NCBI RefSeq assembly: GCF_008245225.1
Contig: NZ_VTAW01000011.1
Coordinates: 62,001 to 126,000 of the forward strand
Direction: 5' to 3'
Source of the DNA: Natrialba swarupiae
GTDB taxonomy: Archaea; Halobacteriota; Halobacteria; Halobacteriales; Natrialbaceae
Length of the DNA stretch: 64,000 nucleotides
Both the position numbers and the translations under genes were made by a program. The notes beneath the pieces are model-generated. The model saw only the letters and a list, made by a program, of their open reading frames with translations. It was not told the DNA's origin and made no database searches. Positions 51,966 through 59,951 of the stretch are shown here, one piece after another (the first letter of the stretch is position 1; every line of letters starts with the position of its first letter).

Positions 51966-52490
51966 ATGGAAGGCACACTTCACACCCAACAGGATCTGGA
52001 CGAGACGGATCTCGCGATCATCGAGCGGGTCGAGGAGGATTTCGACGTCAGCCTCGAGACCCTGGCCGACGAACTCGATCTCTCGAAATCCGCCGTCCAC
52101 TACCGGCTGAACAAACTCAAAGACAGCGACGTCATCAAGGGTGTGAGTGCAGACGTCGATCCGCTCGCGTTCGGACTCGAGATGGTGGCGATCACGGACG
52201 TCTCCGTGGCACACGAGAGCGGGTACTCGGAGAACATCGGCGAAGAGTTAAACGACCTCGAGGGCGTCGAACGAGTCTACTACACGATGGGGGACGTCGA
52301 CTTCGTGGTCGTCAGCCGCGTCCAGACTCGCGATCAGTTGAACGACCTCATCGACCAGATCGTCGCAGTCGAGGGCGTCAACGAGACGTCTTCGAAGTTC
52401 GTGATGCAGGAGTTCGACGCCGACAGCTCTCTCGTCTCGAATCTCACGGACGAAGCGCGCCAGGCAGTACTCGACGCGTCGACGAACTGA
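51966..52490 (+). CDS. Lrp/AsnC-family transcription regulator
   Basis: 174 residues: N-terminal helix-turn-helix (LDETDLAIIERVEEDFDVSL, then LDLSKSAVHYRLNKLKDSDV, ~14-60) and a C-terminal RAM ligand-binding domain (VERVYYTMGDVDFVVVSRVQ). Such regulators usually sense an amino acid and control its transport or breakdown. Placed between the aminotransferase and the transport genes it is the obvious candidate to control this cluster and perhaps its own gene. The 25-residue C-terminal extension past the RAM domain is somewhat longer than usual. Confidence 0.92.
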   Translation: MEGTLHTQQDLDETDLAIIERVEEDFDVSLETLADELDLSKSAVHYRLNKLKDSDVIKGVSADVDPLAFGLEMVAITDVSVAHESGYSENIGEELNDLEGVERVYYTMGDVDFVVVSRVQTRDQLNDLIDQIVAVEGVNETSSKFVMQEFDADSSLVSNLTDEARQAVLDASTN

Positions 52491-52551
52491 TTGGCGTCGC
52501 CGCCTTCGTTTCTCACAGCTACATCGCGCTGACGGATAACGGTCCGTCTCG

Positions 52552-52651
52552 TAGGGATTATCGTCACCAACCGATCGTTTCGCCGCTTGTCTGTCGACAT
52601 CGTGTCTCGGCCGACGGGCGGGTAATCGATGGACGTCTACGATAATCCCTA
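52552..52651. repeat. Inverted-repeat element, type 2, copy 2
   Basis: TAGGGATTATCGT (52552-52564) and its exact inverse ACGATAATCCCTA (52639-52651) enclose 74 bases. It lies between the convergent regulator and MFS genes and ends at the MFS stop codon. It has the same ends as 48096-48190. Confidence 0.55.
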
Positions 52652-53824
52652 TCAGTATCCCGTCCCGCGGAGCCAGTTCCCGAGGAGAAGAACGCAAACG
52701 ACCACGAGCGAGACGATCAGCGTACCAAAGGAGACGGCCCAACCGAACTGGTCGGCGAGCGCGCCGAGCGCGAGCGACCCCGACGATGCGATGACCAGGT
52801 AGACGGTACGTACCAGCCCGAACCCGGTCTCGCGCTCGGATTCTGAGAGGTGATCCATAAACTGCGGGAACACCGACGCGCCCCATCCCATCCCGAATCC
52901 GAGAAGCACGATCCCGGTCACGGCGGCGGCGATTCCCGGGACGGCCAGGAGCATCGCGAGTCCGGCGATCGCCGCGATCATACAGGTTCCGGTCGCGACG
53001 TTTCGACCGTACCGATCGGAGAGCGAACCGACGCCGATCTGAAGGATACCCAGCGTGAGAAAGTAGACGGCGAACAGTACCCCTGCGTCCGTCGATGAGT
53101 ACTCGCGGTAGACGATGAGAAACGTCGGCAAAAAGGAGATGAGTCCCGTCCAGACGAACTCGGCGAGAACGGCGATCGCGCTGGTGAACGCGATCGCTGG
53201 CCGAGAGAGCACGGCGAGAAGCGGACGGATCTGAAACCGTTCGGTAATGGACATTTCGGGCCGACGAGGCTCCGTCTCCCGGACGTTTCCAGCGAACAGG
53301 ACGAATACCACCGCTGCGACCAACGCCGTCGCCGCGATGGCGGGTCGCCACCCGTAGCGAACGGCGATCCACGAGACGGCGATCGGCGTACACAGCCCAG
53401 CGATCGGACCGCCGGCGTTGTGGATCGCGATCGGTGTCCCGATCCGATCGAACGCACGCGTGATCATCGCCGTGGCGACGCTGAAGTGAAGCCCAGCGAC
53501 GGCACCTAACAGCACTGTCCCCGCGAAAAAGACCTCGAAGCGTGGTGCCGTCGCAAGTACGAGACAGGCGATGCCGGTTCCGCCGATCGAGACGAGGATA
53601 ATCCGACGTTCGCCGTAGCGGGTCGCGAGGATCCCGCTTGGATACTGGACGAGCGCGTAGGAGAGCCACATTCCCGTCAGCGAAGCGCCGATAAGCGTGT
53701 TCGAAACGGTGAACTCGTTCGTGATCGACGGGACGATCGGACTGATCGCGACCCGACCGACCATCGTCGCGAAAAACGCGAGCGTACAGTGTGCCAGAAC
53801 CGTGTGTCGGTACCGCCAGCTCAT
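52652..53824 (-). CDS. MFS transporter
   Basis: 390 residues with twelve predicted helices. The start MSWRYRHTVLAHCTLAFFAT enters helix 1. Loop motifs GILATRYGERRIIL (2-3) and GSLSDRYGRNVATG (8-9) are typical MFS sequences. ATG at 53824 is chosen; in-frame upstream starts at 53908 (MGHNPIERSS) would add 28 polar residues and cannot be excluded. It is carried next to amino-acid catabolic genes and could import or export a carboxylate or amine, but its own substrate is unknown. Confidence 0.85.
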   Translation of the reverse strand: MSWRYRHTVLAHCTLAFFATMVGRVAISPIVPSITNEFTVSNTLIGASLTGMWLSYALVQYPSGILATRYGERRIILVSIGGTGIACLVLATAPRFEVFFAGTVLLGAVAGLHFSVATAMITRAFDRIGTPIAIHNAGGPIAGLCTPIAVSWIAVRYGWRPAIAATALVAAVVFVLFAGNVRETEPRRPEMSITERFQIRPLLAVLSRPAIAFTSAIAVLAEFVWTGLISFLPTFLIVYREYSSTDAGVLFAVYFLTLGILQIGVGSLSDRYGRNVATGTCMIAAIAGLAMLLAVPGIAAAVTGIVLLGFGMGWGASVFPQFMDHLSESERETGFGLVRTVYLVIASSGSLALGALADQFGWAVSFGTLIVSLVVVCVLLLGNWLRGTGY

Positions 53825-54003
53825 CGCGTCGACTTCCTTCGGTTCGAAGTTCGATCTCTGTTCTCGGTCGACATCGTACGACGAACGTTCGATCGGGTTG
53901 TGCCCCATCGCTCGAGCGGACCTGTGTACGGTATCGCCGGCCACCACGCAGCTACAGACTGATCGCGGTTACACCGACGAGGGTGGACATCGGCCCCACC
54001 CAT

Positions 54004-54086
54004 ACCGTCTCCTGTTCGTCAGATCCGGTCGGACCGCGACTCGGGCGACGGTCCCACCGATATATCGGTTCACTAGCCCGTCTCAG
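54004..54086. repeat. Dispersed intergenic element, copy 5 (divergent)
   Basis: ACCGTCTCCTGTTCGTCAGA ... ends GCCCGTCTCAG, matching the ends and length of the copies at 48005 and 57624. Its right end holds the TGA stop of the symporter gene on the minus strand. Confidence 0.45.
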
Positions 54087-55642
54087 TCGTCTTCACTCTC
54101 TCCGACTCGTTTGGCACTCGGCGGAGCCGATGGCTCCCCTGGCTCCGAGGGGACGTTCTGTGACATCTCGAGGTCGCTTGCCGAGTACTCGCGAAGTTCG
54201 TAGACGAACTCGTTGACGCGCTCTTCGTCGGGTTCGGCGGTAACCAACGAGACAGCCACGAGAACGACTCCAGAGGCGATCAGGCCTGGAACGCCGATCC
54301 ACAAGTCGAGCGGAATCGGGGCACCCGTCAGCGAGTAGTACCAGATCACCGCGAGTCCGACGAGCAATCCAGCGACGGTTCCCTGCCAGTTCGCCCTCGG
54401 CCACCAGAAGGCGGCGATTGCCGGCGGAAGCAACAACAGGTATCCCGGTATCGCCAGGTCGATCGCGACCTCGACGAGCAGCCCGAGGTCGATAAGCGAG
54501 AATCCGAGTGCCAGCAATGCGAGTAACCCGGAGAAGATCTTCGAGTTGCGCGAGAGTTTCTGGTCGGAGATGTCGGCAGAGAGCAGTTCTTCGTAGACGT
54601 CACGGGAGACGATCGATCCCATCATGAGGATCATCGTATCGGCGGTCGACATCGCGGCCGCGACTGCGGCTGCCATCAGAATACCGAGGACCGGCCCCGG
54701 CATCTCGAGGATGTACTGGAGGATGACCGTATCGGGGTTCTCTAGCCCGCCGTGTGCGGTCAATCCCGCGAACGCGATGAGGCCGGGGAAGATCGTCAAC
54801 AACACCAGCGCGGAGAACGAGTCACCGAACCCCATCGCCCACACCGCAGACTGGCGTTTCGAGGAGTAGTAGCGCTGCCAGATGTGGGGGAATACCGGAA
54901 TCGCGAGCCCGAACCCGGCTGCAGCGGTGTAGAGATAGAGCGGGTCCATCGTCACCTGTCCGACGGCGTCGAACTGCTGGGCGGCGTTTACGTACACGTC
55001 GGACGGTGTCGTGAGGAGGACGTATCCCGTTACGGCGACCATCCCACCCCACAGCAAAATTGCCTGGAGCGCGTCGGTGTACGCGACACCGCGCATCCCA
55101 CCGATCGCGATGTAAGCGGCCATCGCGATACCGATAATCACAGCCGCTGCCTCACGCGAGATCAGTCCGTCGGTCAAGACGTTGAGCACGAGCCCCATCC
55201 CAGTGAACTGGATGGTCACGTAGAACATCGTGAAGCCGACGGCGATGAGTGCGACAAGTACACGGACCGACGTACTTCCGCCGTACCGATCGGCGAAGAG
55301 ATCCGCGGGCGTGACGTAGTCCTTGCCGGTCTTGCTGATCTTCCAGATCTTCTCGCCGAGCATGACGATGATCGGGAAGTCGGTGACGACGATAGCCCCG
55401 ATGATGACGAGTCCTGCGATCCCGAGATCGTACGCGATCCCGCCGCCGCCGAGGAACGTGTACGCCGAAAACGCCGAGGCGATCATCGTCAGGAAGATGA
55501 CGATGCTGCTCAACGAGCCGTTTGCGACGAAGTAGTCGCTGACACCGATGTCGGTCAGACGGCCTCCGTACATCGAGAGGACGAACAGTCCGGCCAGATA
55601 GACGCCCGTGAGCGCGAGACCAACGTAGATCCACGTGGACAT
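54083..55642 (-). CDS. Sodium/solute symporter (SSS family)
   Basis: 519 residues with thirteen to fourteen predicted helices. SSS-family segments include SDYFVANGSLSSIVIFLTMI, IGGMRGVAYTDALQAILLWG (the GM(R/W)xxxxTDxxQ signature) and AAAMSTADTMILMMGSIVSR (sodium-site Ser/Thr). The C-terminal 60 residues are a hydrophilic tail. It should import an organic solute with sodium. The start codon follows directly on the TAG of the small membrane gene (TAGATG), so the two are translated together. Substrate likely one of the compounds degraded by the neighbouring enzymes. Confidence 0.92.
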   Translation of the reverse strand: MSTWIYVGLALTGVYLAGLFVLSMYGGRLTDIGVSDYFVANGSLSSIVIFLTMIASAFSAYTFLGGGGIAYDLGIAGLVIIGAIVVTDFPIIVMLGEKIWKISKTGKDYVTPADLFADRYGGSTSVRVLVALIAVGFTMFYVTIQFTGMGLVLNVLTDGLISREAAAVIIGIAMAAYIAIGGMRGVAYTDALQAILLWGGMVAVTGYVLLTTPSDVYVNAAQQFDAVGQVTMDPLYLYTAAAGFGLAIPVFPHIWQRYYSSKRQSAVWAMGFGDSFSALVLLTIFPGLIAFAGLTAHGGLENPDTVILQYILEMPGPVLGILMAAAVAAAMSTADTMILMMGSIVSRDVYEELLSADISDQKLSRNSKIFSGLLALLALGFSLIDLGLLVEVAIDLAIPGYLLLLPPAIAAFWWPRANWQGTVAGLLVGLAVIWYYSLTGAPIPLDLWIGVPGLIASGVVLVAVSLVTAEPDEERVNEFVYELREYSASDLEMSQNVPSEPGEPSAPPSAKRVGESEDD

Positions 55643-55921
55643 CTAGTGGTCCTCCGTCGTCTCTGCGGGTTTCGGTTGCGTAAAGACCTCGCGCAAATCC
55701 GGTTTCCCGAGGTAGAGCCATCCGATTATCGAATTCGCGGCCACGACGAGCGTCAAAAACGCGATCAAGACCACGAACGGTTCCGGCAGACCGACGACGG
55801 TCCCCGTCGGCTGTTGATAGTAGTACAGGTATCCGATCAGTCCGAGATTGGTCAGAACGGCGAACCCGACCCACCCCCGTCCAATCGTTGCTTTTTTACT
55901 GTGTTTGCGTACCTCTGACAT
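55643..55921 (-). CDS. Small membrane partner of the SSS symporter
   Basis: 92 residues, two membrane helices (~18-36 and 46-68), basic start MSEVRKHSKKATIGRG. It is encoded immediately before the symporter with no gap. The second symporter in the window (58482-59951) is likewise preceded by a 92-residue two-helix protein (DUF3311 type), so this is a repeated pairing. It may be an accessory subunit needed for folding or transport. Confidence 0.75.
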   Translation of the reverse strand: MSEVRKHSKKATIGRGWVGFAVLTNLGLIGYLYYYQQPTGTVVGLPEPFVVLIAFLTLVVAANSIIGWLYLGKPDLREVFTQPKPAETTEDH

Positions 55922-55944
55922 GGCGTTATCGGGTTACTACTATT

Positions 55945-55963
55945 TCCATATAAACCTGATTGT
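55945..55963 (-). promoter_or_regulatory. Promoter of the small-subunit/SSS operon
   Basis: Minus strand ACAATCAGGTTTATATGGA, with the TATA part about 30 bases before the ATG at 55921; shares AGGTTwAT with other promoters of the cluster. Confidence 0.5.
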
Positions 55964-56108
55964 CAAGGTTAATTCTCCAAATGAACTCGTGATAGTTGAA
56001 CAATGTGCTATTGACTCCTGGCGACGGTGGCGCCAGTTCCTGTGAGTGGCGGAATCAGGTTTTTTCCATTGCTCGCAAAATACGAATTCTGAATCGCCGG
56101 CTCGAGCG

Positions 56109-56196
56109 CTCAGACGGACTGCTGTCCCGATCTCCCGGCGGACCCGCCCTACGGATCCCGGCTGTGCCAACACCGACCGACAGGAGACCAGGTCAG
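56109..56196. repeat. Dispersed intergenic element, copy 6
   Basis: CTCAGACGGACTGCTGTCCC ... GACCGACAGGAGACCAGGTCAG, 88 bp, the reverse-complement counterpart of 57624-57711 with the same length and terminal inverted ends. Confidence 0.6.
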
Positions 56197-56471
56197 CCGA
56201 TCGATGCAGCGCCGAAACCCGGCCTGTCGGTGGAGATCCACGCTGTCTGTGGGTTGAACACTGTTCGTCGTATTTTCGGTAAGGAACCGATTTTCCACAC
56301 GGTCACGGTTGGTGTGGCCCGGTAGTGGCGGTCAACCGTACTGATAGAGAGGATACAAAAAGCCAGGACAGCAATAGGGAATGAACAATGTACAGTAAAT
56401 ATGACATCTAGTTGTATTTTTCCCACCAGAATAGTGTTTTGTGGGATGGATTCCTCTTGTTTCGGAATAAT

Positions 56472-56487
56472 GCAAAGGTTAATCAAT
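56472..56487 (+). promoter_or_regulatory. AAGGTT-type promoter upstream of the ureohydrolase gene
   Basis: GCAAAGGTTAATCAAT, almost the same as CCAAAGATTAATCAAT before the aminotransferase gene, but 125-139 bases before the ATG at 56611. That implies a leader of about 100 bases, or a second start site nearer the gene. Confidence 0.4.
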
Positions 56488-56610
56488 CCCGTTTTCCAAC
56501 TGTCCCGACAGTATGCGAATCGATTTGGTTGGCCGGCCCGACCGGCCCAAAGCGGACGAGGTCGCGACCGGATTTAGGATTGGAAAACGTTCAAATATTA
56601 GTGGTGTCCG

Positions 56611-57543
56611 ATGATCGATCCACAGGAAGTGCCGCGATTCGCGGGGGTGCCGTCGTTCATGCGGATGCCACACACGTACGATCTCTCGGACGGCGTCGAG
56701 GCCGACGCGGCCTTTCTCGGAATCCCGTTCGACGATGCGACGACGTACCGGCCCGGTGCTCGGTTCGGTCCGAGGGCGATCCGCGAAGCATCGACACTGC
56801 TCAAACCGTACAACTCGATCACGGAAACGAACCTGCAGGAGTACTCGATCGTCGACCACGACGACGTTCCGGTGGTTCCGGGATACATCGAGGAGACGTT
56901 TGCCGAGATCGAAGAGCGCGTCGGGTACGTCCTCGAGTCCGGGGTGATTCCGGCGATCGCCGGTGGCGATCACTCGACGACGTTACCCGTGTTGCGCGCC
57001 GTCGCCGAGAAACACGGTCCCGTATCGCTCGTCCAGTTCGACGCCCACTCGGATCTCTGGACGGAGTACTTCGGGAAAGACCACAATCACGGTACGACCG
57101 TCCACACGGCGATCGAGGAAGGGTTGATCGACCCCGAAACGTCGATCCGAATCGGCGACCGTGGCGGCCTGTACAGCGCCGACGACGTCGATCTCATCGA
57201 AGACTCCGGGATCGAGTACCTGACGACCGAAGAGGCCGCGTCTCGAGGGTTCGATTCGCTTGGCGATCGGATCCACGACAGAGTGGACGGGCCAGCGTTC
57301 GCGACGATCGACATCGACGTCGTCGACCCCGCGTTCGCACCGGGGACGGGCACTCCCATGCCCGGCGGGCTGACATCGCGGGAGATTCTTCGCCTGACGC
57401 GGTCGCTCCACGACATCGATCTCGTTGGATTCGATCTCGTCGAAGTGGCACCGACGTACGACCCCGCCGAGACGACCTCGGTTCTCGCAGCGAACGTGAT
57501 GTTCGAAGCCCTGTGTGCGGCACTCGACGGAACCACCGCGTGA
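56611..57543 (+). CDS. Agmatinase-family ureohydrolase
   Basis: 310 residues, arginase/agmatinase fold with a two-manganese centre. Ligand motifs GGDHS (~residue 115), DAHSD (~142), and DIDVVDPAFAPGTGTP (~233) are intact. The enzyme releases urea from a guanidino compound: agmatine, 4-guanidinobutanoate or 3-guanidinopropanoate are all possible. With an omega-aminotransferase and MmsA in the cluster, 3-guanidinopropanoate giving beta-alanine is attractive; with pdaD in the genome, agmatine giving putrescine also fits. It is divergent from the symporter operon. ATG at 56611 opens into the family N-terminus (RFAGVPSFMRMP). Confidence 0.9.
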   Translation: MIDPQEVPRFAGVPSFMRMPHTYDLSDGVEADAAFLGIPFDDATTYRPGARFGPRAIREASTLLKPYNSITETNLQEYSIVDHDDVPVVPGYIEETFAEIEERVGYVLESGVIPAIAGGDHSTTLPVLRAVAEKHGPVSLVQFDAHSDLWTEYFGKDHNHGTTVHTAIEEGLIDPETSIRIGDRGGLYSADDVDLIEDSGIEYLTTEEAASRGFDSLGDRIHDRVDGPAFATIDIDVVDPAFAPGTGTPMPGGLTSREILRLTRSLHDIDLVGFDLVEVAPTYDPAETTSVLAANVMFEALCAALDGTTA

Positions 57544-57623
57544 ACGAGAGCTCCCCCGCGAGCGAACGCGGAGGCTGATCCAGTCCGGTCGGTAGCGGGC
57601 CAGCCTCTCGAAGCCCGCATCGT

Positions 57624-57711
57624 CTCAGACGGTTTCCTGTCGGTCAGTGCCGGCTCAGCTACGACTTGTGGGGCGGGTCCGCCGAGAGATCGAGGCCGCA
57701 ATCCGTCTCAG
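57624..57711. repeat. Dispersed intergenic element, copy 7
   Basis: CTCAGACGGTTTCCTGTCGG ... GCAATCCGTCTCAG, 88 bp with near-inverted 9-bp ends. It lies in the 216-base gap after the ureohydrolase gene, which has no other feature. Confidence 0.6.
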
Positions 57712-57759
57712 TTGCGAGTTTTCTGCTCCGAACTCCTGTGATAGCGACTGCGGTCGCGC

Positions 57760-58374
57760 TTATCCATCCTCGTCGACGTCGAGATCGAGTTCCTTGACGA
57801 GCGTCGAGACGCGTTCCCGATCGCGCTCGAGTTCGGCGTCGGCGCGGTCCTCGATCGACCCCGCGTCGTCGAGGTCTTCGAGTGGCACTGTCCCGCCGGC
57901 GACCCCGAACGTCGTCTCGGCCGGCCAGACGGCGACGTGGGCTTCGGCTCGAACGCGATCCCCGTCGGTGGCGGTCCGATCCGCGTCGACGGGATAGGTG
58001 ACGTCGAGAACCGACCAGGTGCCCGCTGACCCGTTCGGTCCGTCGAACTCGAGTTCGTCGCGGACGCCCTCGACGACCACGCCGTCGTCCGCGAGCATCT
58101 CGACGAACTGGTCTCGCGCCGTCGAGGCGGCCTTCGAGCGGACCGACTCCGGCGAGATGCCGACCGACGACAGCGACGGCGAGAACTCGAGATCGACCGC
58201 GAACAGCGATCGAGGCGGGAACTCGGTCGCCACGGCGTCGGCGAGCGGCGACGGGTCGACGGGTTCGTACAGCGTCGTCTCTGCGGTGATCGACACGACC
58301 AGGACGCTCGTCTCACCGACGCGCGTTCCGAGTGTCGTCCACGTTTCAGCCAACGGCTCCGGCAGGTCGGTCAT
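57760..58374 (-). CDS. Conserved haloarchaeal protein, unknown
   Basis: 204 residues, soluble, acidic, beginning MTDLPEPLAETWTTLGTRVG. Mixed helix and strand with segments VLVVSITAETTLYEPVDPSP, FAVDLEFSPSLSSVGISPES and RAEAHVAVWPAETTFGVAGG. The end is a charged helix (RADAELERDRERVSTLVKEL). No family is recognised. The ATG at 58374 is preferred to longer frames because composition changes there. It is in the same direction as the symporter pair upstream, with a 107-base gap. Confidence 0.65.
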   Translation of the reverse strand: MTDLPEPLAETWTTLGTRVGETSVLVVSITAETTLYEPVDPSPLADAVATEFPPRSLFAVDLEFSPSLSSVGISPESVRSKAASTARDQFVEMLADDGVVVEGVRDELEFDGPNGSAGTWSVLDVTYPVDADRTATDGDRVRAEAHVAVWPAETTFGVAGGTVPLEDLDDAGSIEDRADAELERDRERVSTLVKELDLDVDEDG

Positions 58375-58481
58375 CGATCCCGCGTACGTGTGGCTGGGTT
58401 TTCGATCTGGCGATCCCAGCGTCGGGTAGGGTGGCGATCTCACCGTCGAGCAGGTTCGAATTGGGCCACACGGACGACAGG

Positions 58482-59951
58482 TCAGTCCGCGCCGAGTCCG
58501 TCGAAGTAGATCGATCGGCGCTCGGCGGCCGCAGGTGTGGTGACAAGCGAGACGACGACGGTGACGACGAGCCCGACCCCCATCCCGACGAGGCCGGCGG
58601 TCCACCCGCCGTAGGCCGCCGGAACGGCGGCAACGAACAGACTCGAGAGGTAAAACAGCTGGCTCGAGAGGATACCGGCCGTGATTCCGGCCCGTGTCGT
58701 CCCCCGCCAGTAGAGTGCGATCATGACGGGGAGGGCGAGCTGGGCGAAACCACTGAAGGCAGCGTCGCCGAGTTCGAACAGTGTAGCGGGGTTGAGGAGG
58801 CTCACGGCGAAGGCGGCGCTCGCGAAGACCACGACGCCGACGCGGGCGAGCAGGTCCTCACGGCGTTCGGAGACGTCCCGTTCGACGAACGGCCGGTACA
58901 GGTCCCGCGTGAAGTACGACGACCCGGACAGCAACATCGAGTCCGAGGAGGACATCATCGCGGCCATCGCGCCAGCGATGACGAGCGCGGCGAACCAGAC
59001 CGGCGTGAACTCGGCGAGCACCGCCGGGAGGACGTTTCCGCCCTCCGGAACGGCGACGTCGAGGCCGCGTGCCCACGCGCCGAGCATGAACGAGGGGACG
59101 AACAACAGGACACAGAGGAGCGGCCAGAGCGCGAAGGATCGTTTGAGTACCGTCTTCGACCCTGCGGCAAAAAACCGCTGGTTGACCTGTGGGAACATCG
59201 CGACGCCGAAGCCGATCACGATCGCCGTCGAGAGCATCCACTGGATCGTGTAGTGATCGCTCCCCAGCGCGAGGTGGTGGGCCGCCTCGGCCTCGAGCGC
59301 CGCCGTCGCCGCGCCGGGGCCTCCGACGACGGCGAGCACCCAGAGCATCGCGACCCAGGTCGTGACGAGCATGAACGCACCCTGGAGGGTGTCCGTCCAG
59401 GCGATGCCGCGCATGCCGGCGACGACGACGTAGAGGATCATAAACGCCGTAATCAGCCCCGCGCCGACGGCGTACGGAACCGCGCCATCGGTCAGCGCCT
59501 CGAGGGCGGTGCCGGCGCCGACCTGCTGGAGCATGACGTACGGAAAGAGCCAGACGAGGCTGACGACGGCGACGAGGCCGCGGAGCCACCGCGAGGCGAA
59601 GCGATCACCGAGCATCTCACCCAGCGTAACGTAGTCGTATTGCTTACCGAGTAGCCACTGTTTGTAGCCGATGACGTACCAGAGGATGGCGAAGATGATG
59701 CCGTCCATCAGCCCCATCACGAGCACCCACTCCGGACCCTCGTGGTAGGCGACGTTCGGCCCGGCGAAGAAGGTAAACGCCGACAGCAGCGTCGCGAACG
59801 TCGTAAAGAGGAGGACGACGGTTCCGAACGTCCGGCTCGCGAGGTAGAAGTCCTCCGCGGTCCGGTCGGTCATCCGGTAGGCAACGAGGCCGATACCGAG
59901 AGCGAGGGTCAGGTAGCCGACGATAATTCCGAGTTGGATCGTGAGCGTCAC
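58482..59951 (-). CDS. Sodium/solute symporter (SSS family), second copy
   Basis: 489 residues, thirteen predicted helices. Family features are TAEDFYLASRTFGTVVLLFT, VVAGMRGIAWTDTLQGAFML (signature) and MSSSDSMLLSGSSYFTRDLY (sodium-site region). It differs clearly from the copy at 54083 and is closer to the pantothenate/monocarboxylate-type members. Its ATG overlaps the TGA of the DUF3311 gene (ATGA), so they are coupled. Substrate unknown; carboxylate uptake would suit the adjoining catabolic genes. Confidence 0.92.
   Translation of the reverse strand: MTLTIQLGIIVGYLTLALGIGLVAYRMTDRTAEDFYLASRTFGTVVLLFTTFATLLSAFTFFAGPNVAYHEGPEWVLVMGLMDGIIFAILWYVIGYKQWLLGKQYDYVTLGEMLGDRFASRWLRGLVAVVSLVWLFPYVMLQQVGAGTALEALTDGAVPYAVGAGLITAFMILYVVVAGMRGIAWTDTLQGAFMLVTTWVAMLWVLAVVGGPGAATAALEAEAAHHLALGSDHYTIQWMLSTAIVIGFGVAMFPQVNQRFFAAGSKTVLKRSFALWPLLCVLLFVPSFMLGAWARGLDVAVPEGGNVLPAVLAEFTPVWFAALVIAGAMAAMMSSSDSMLLSGSSYFTRDLYRPFVERDVSERREDLLARVGVVVFASAAFAVSLLNPATLFELGDAAFSGFAQLALPVMIALYWRGTTRAGITAGILSSQLFYLSSLFVAAVPAAYGGWTAGLVGMGVGLVVTVVVSLVTTPAAAERRSIYFDGLGAD

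Larger units (their letters stand above)
55922..56610. other. Long divergent intergenic region, AT-rich in part
   Basis: About 690 bases with no gene that I can support. It holds the symporter promoter, a hairpin CTGGCG/CGCCAG at 56018-56036 followed by a T6 tract at 56063, the dispersed element at 56109-56196, an AT-rich stretch (56330-56490), the AAGGTT-type promoter at 56472-56487 and an imperfect GGCCGG/CCGGCC palindrome (about 56530-56552). Confidence 0.6.

Noticed and set aside
56412-57578. Alternative plus-strand frame over the ureohydrolase gene
   Set aside because: The product is Arg-rich with no domain, while the frame starting at 56611 carries all metal-binding motifs of ureohydrolases.
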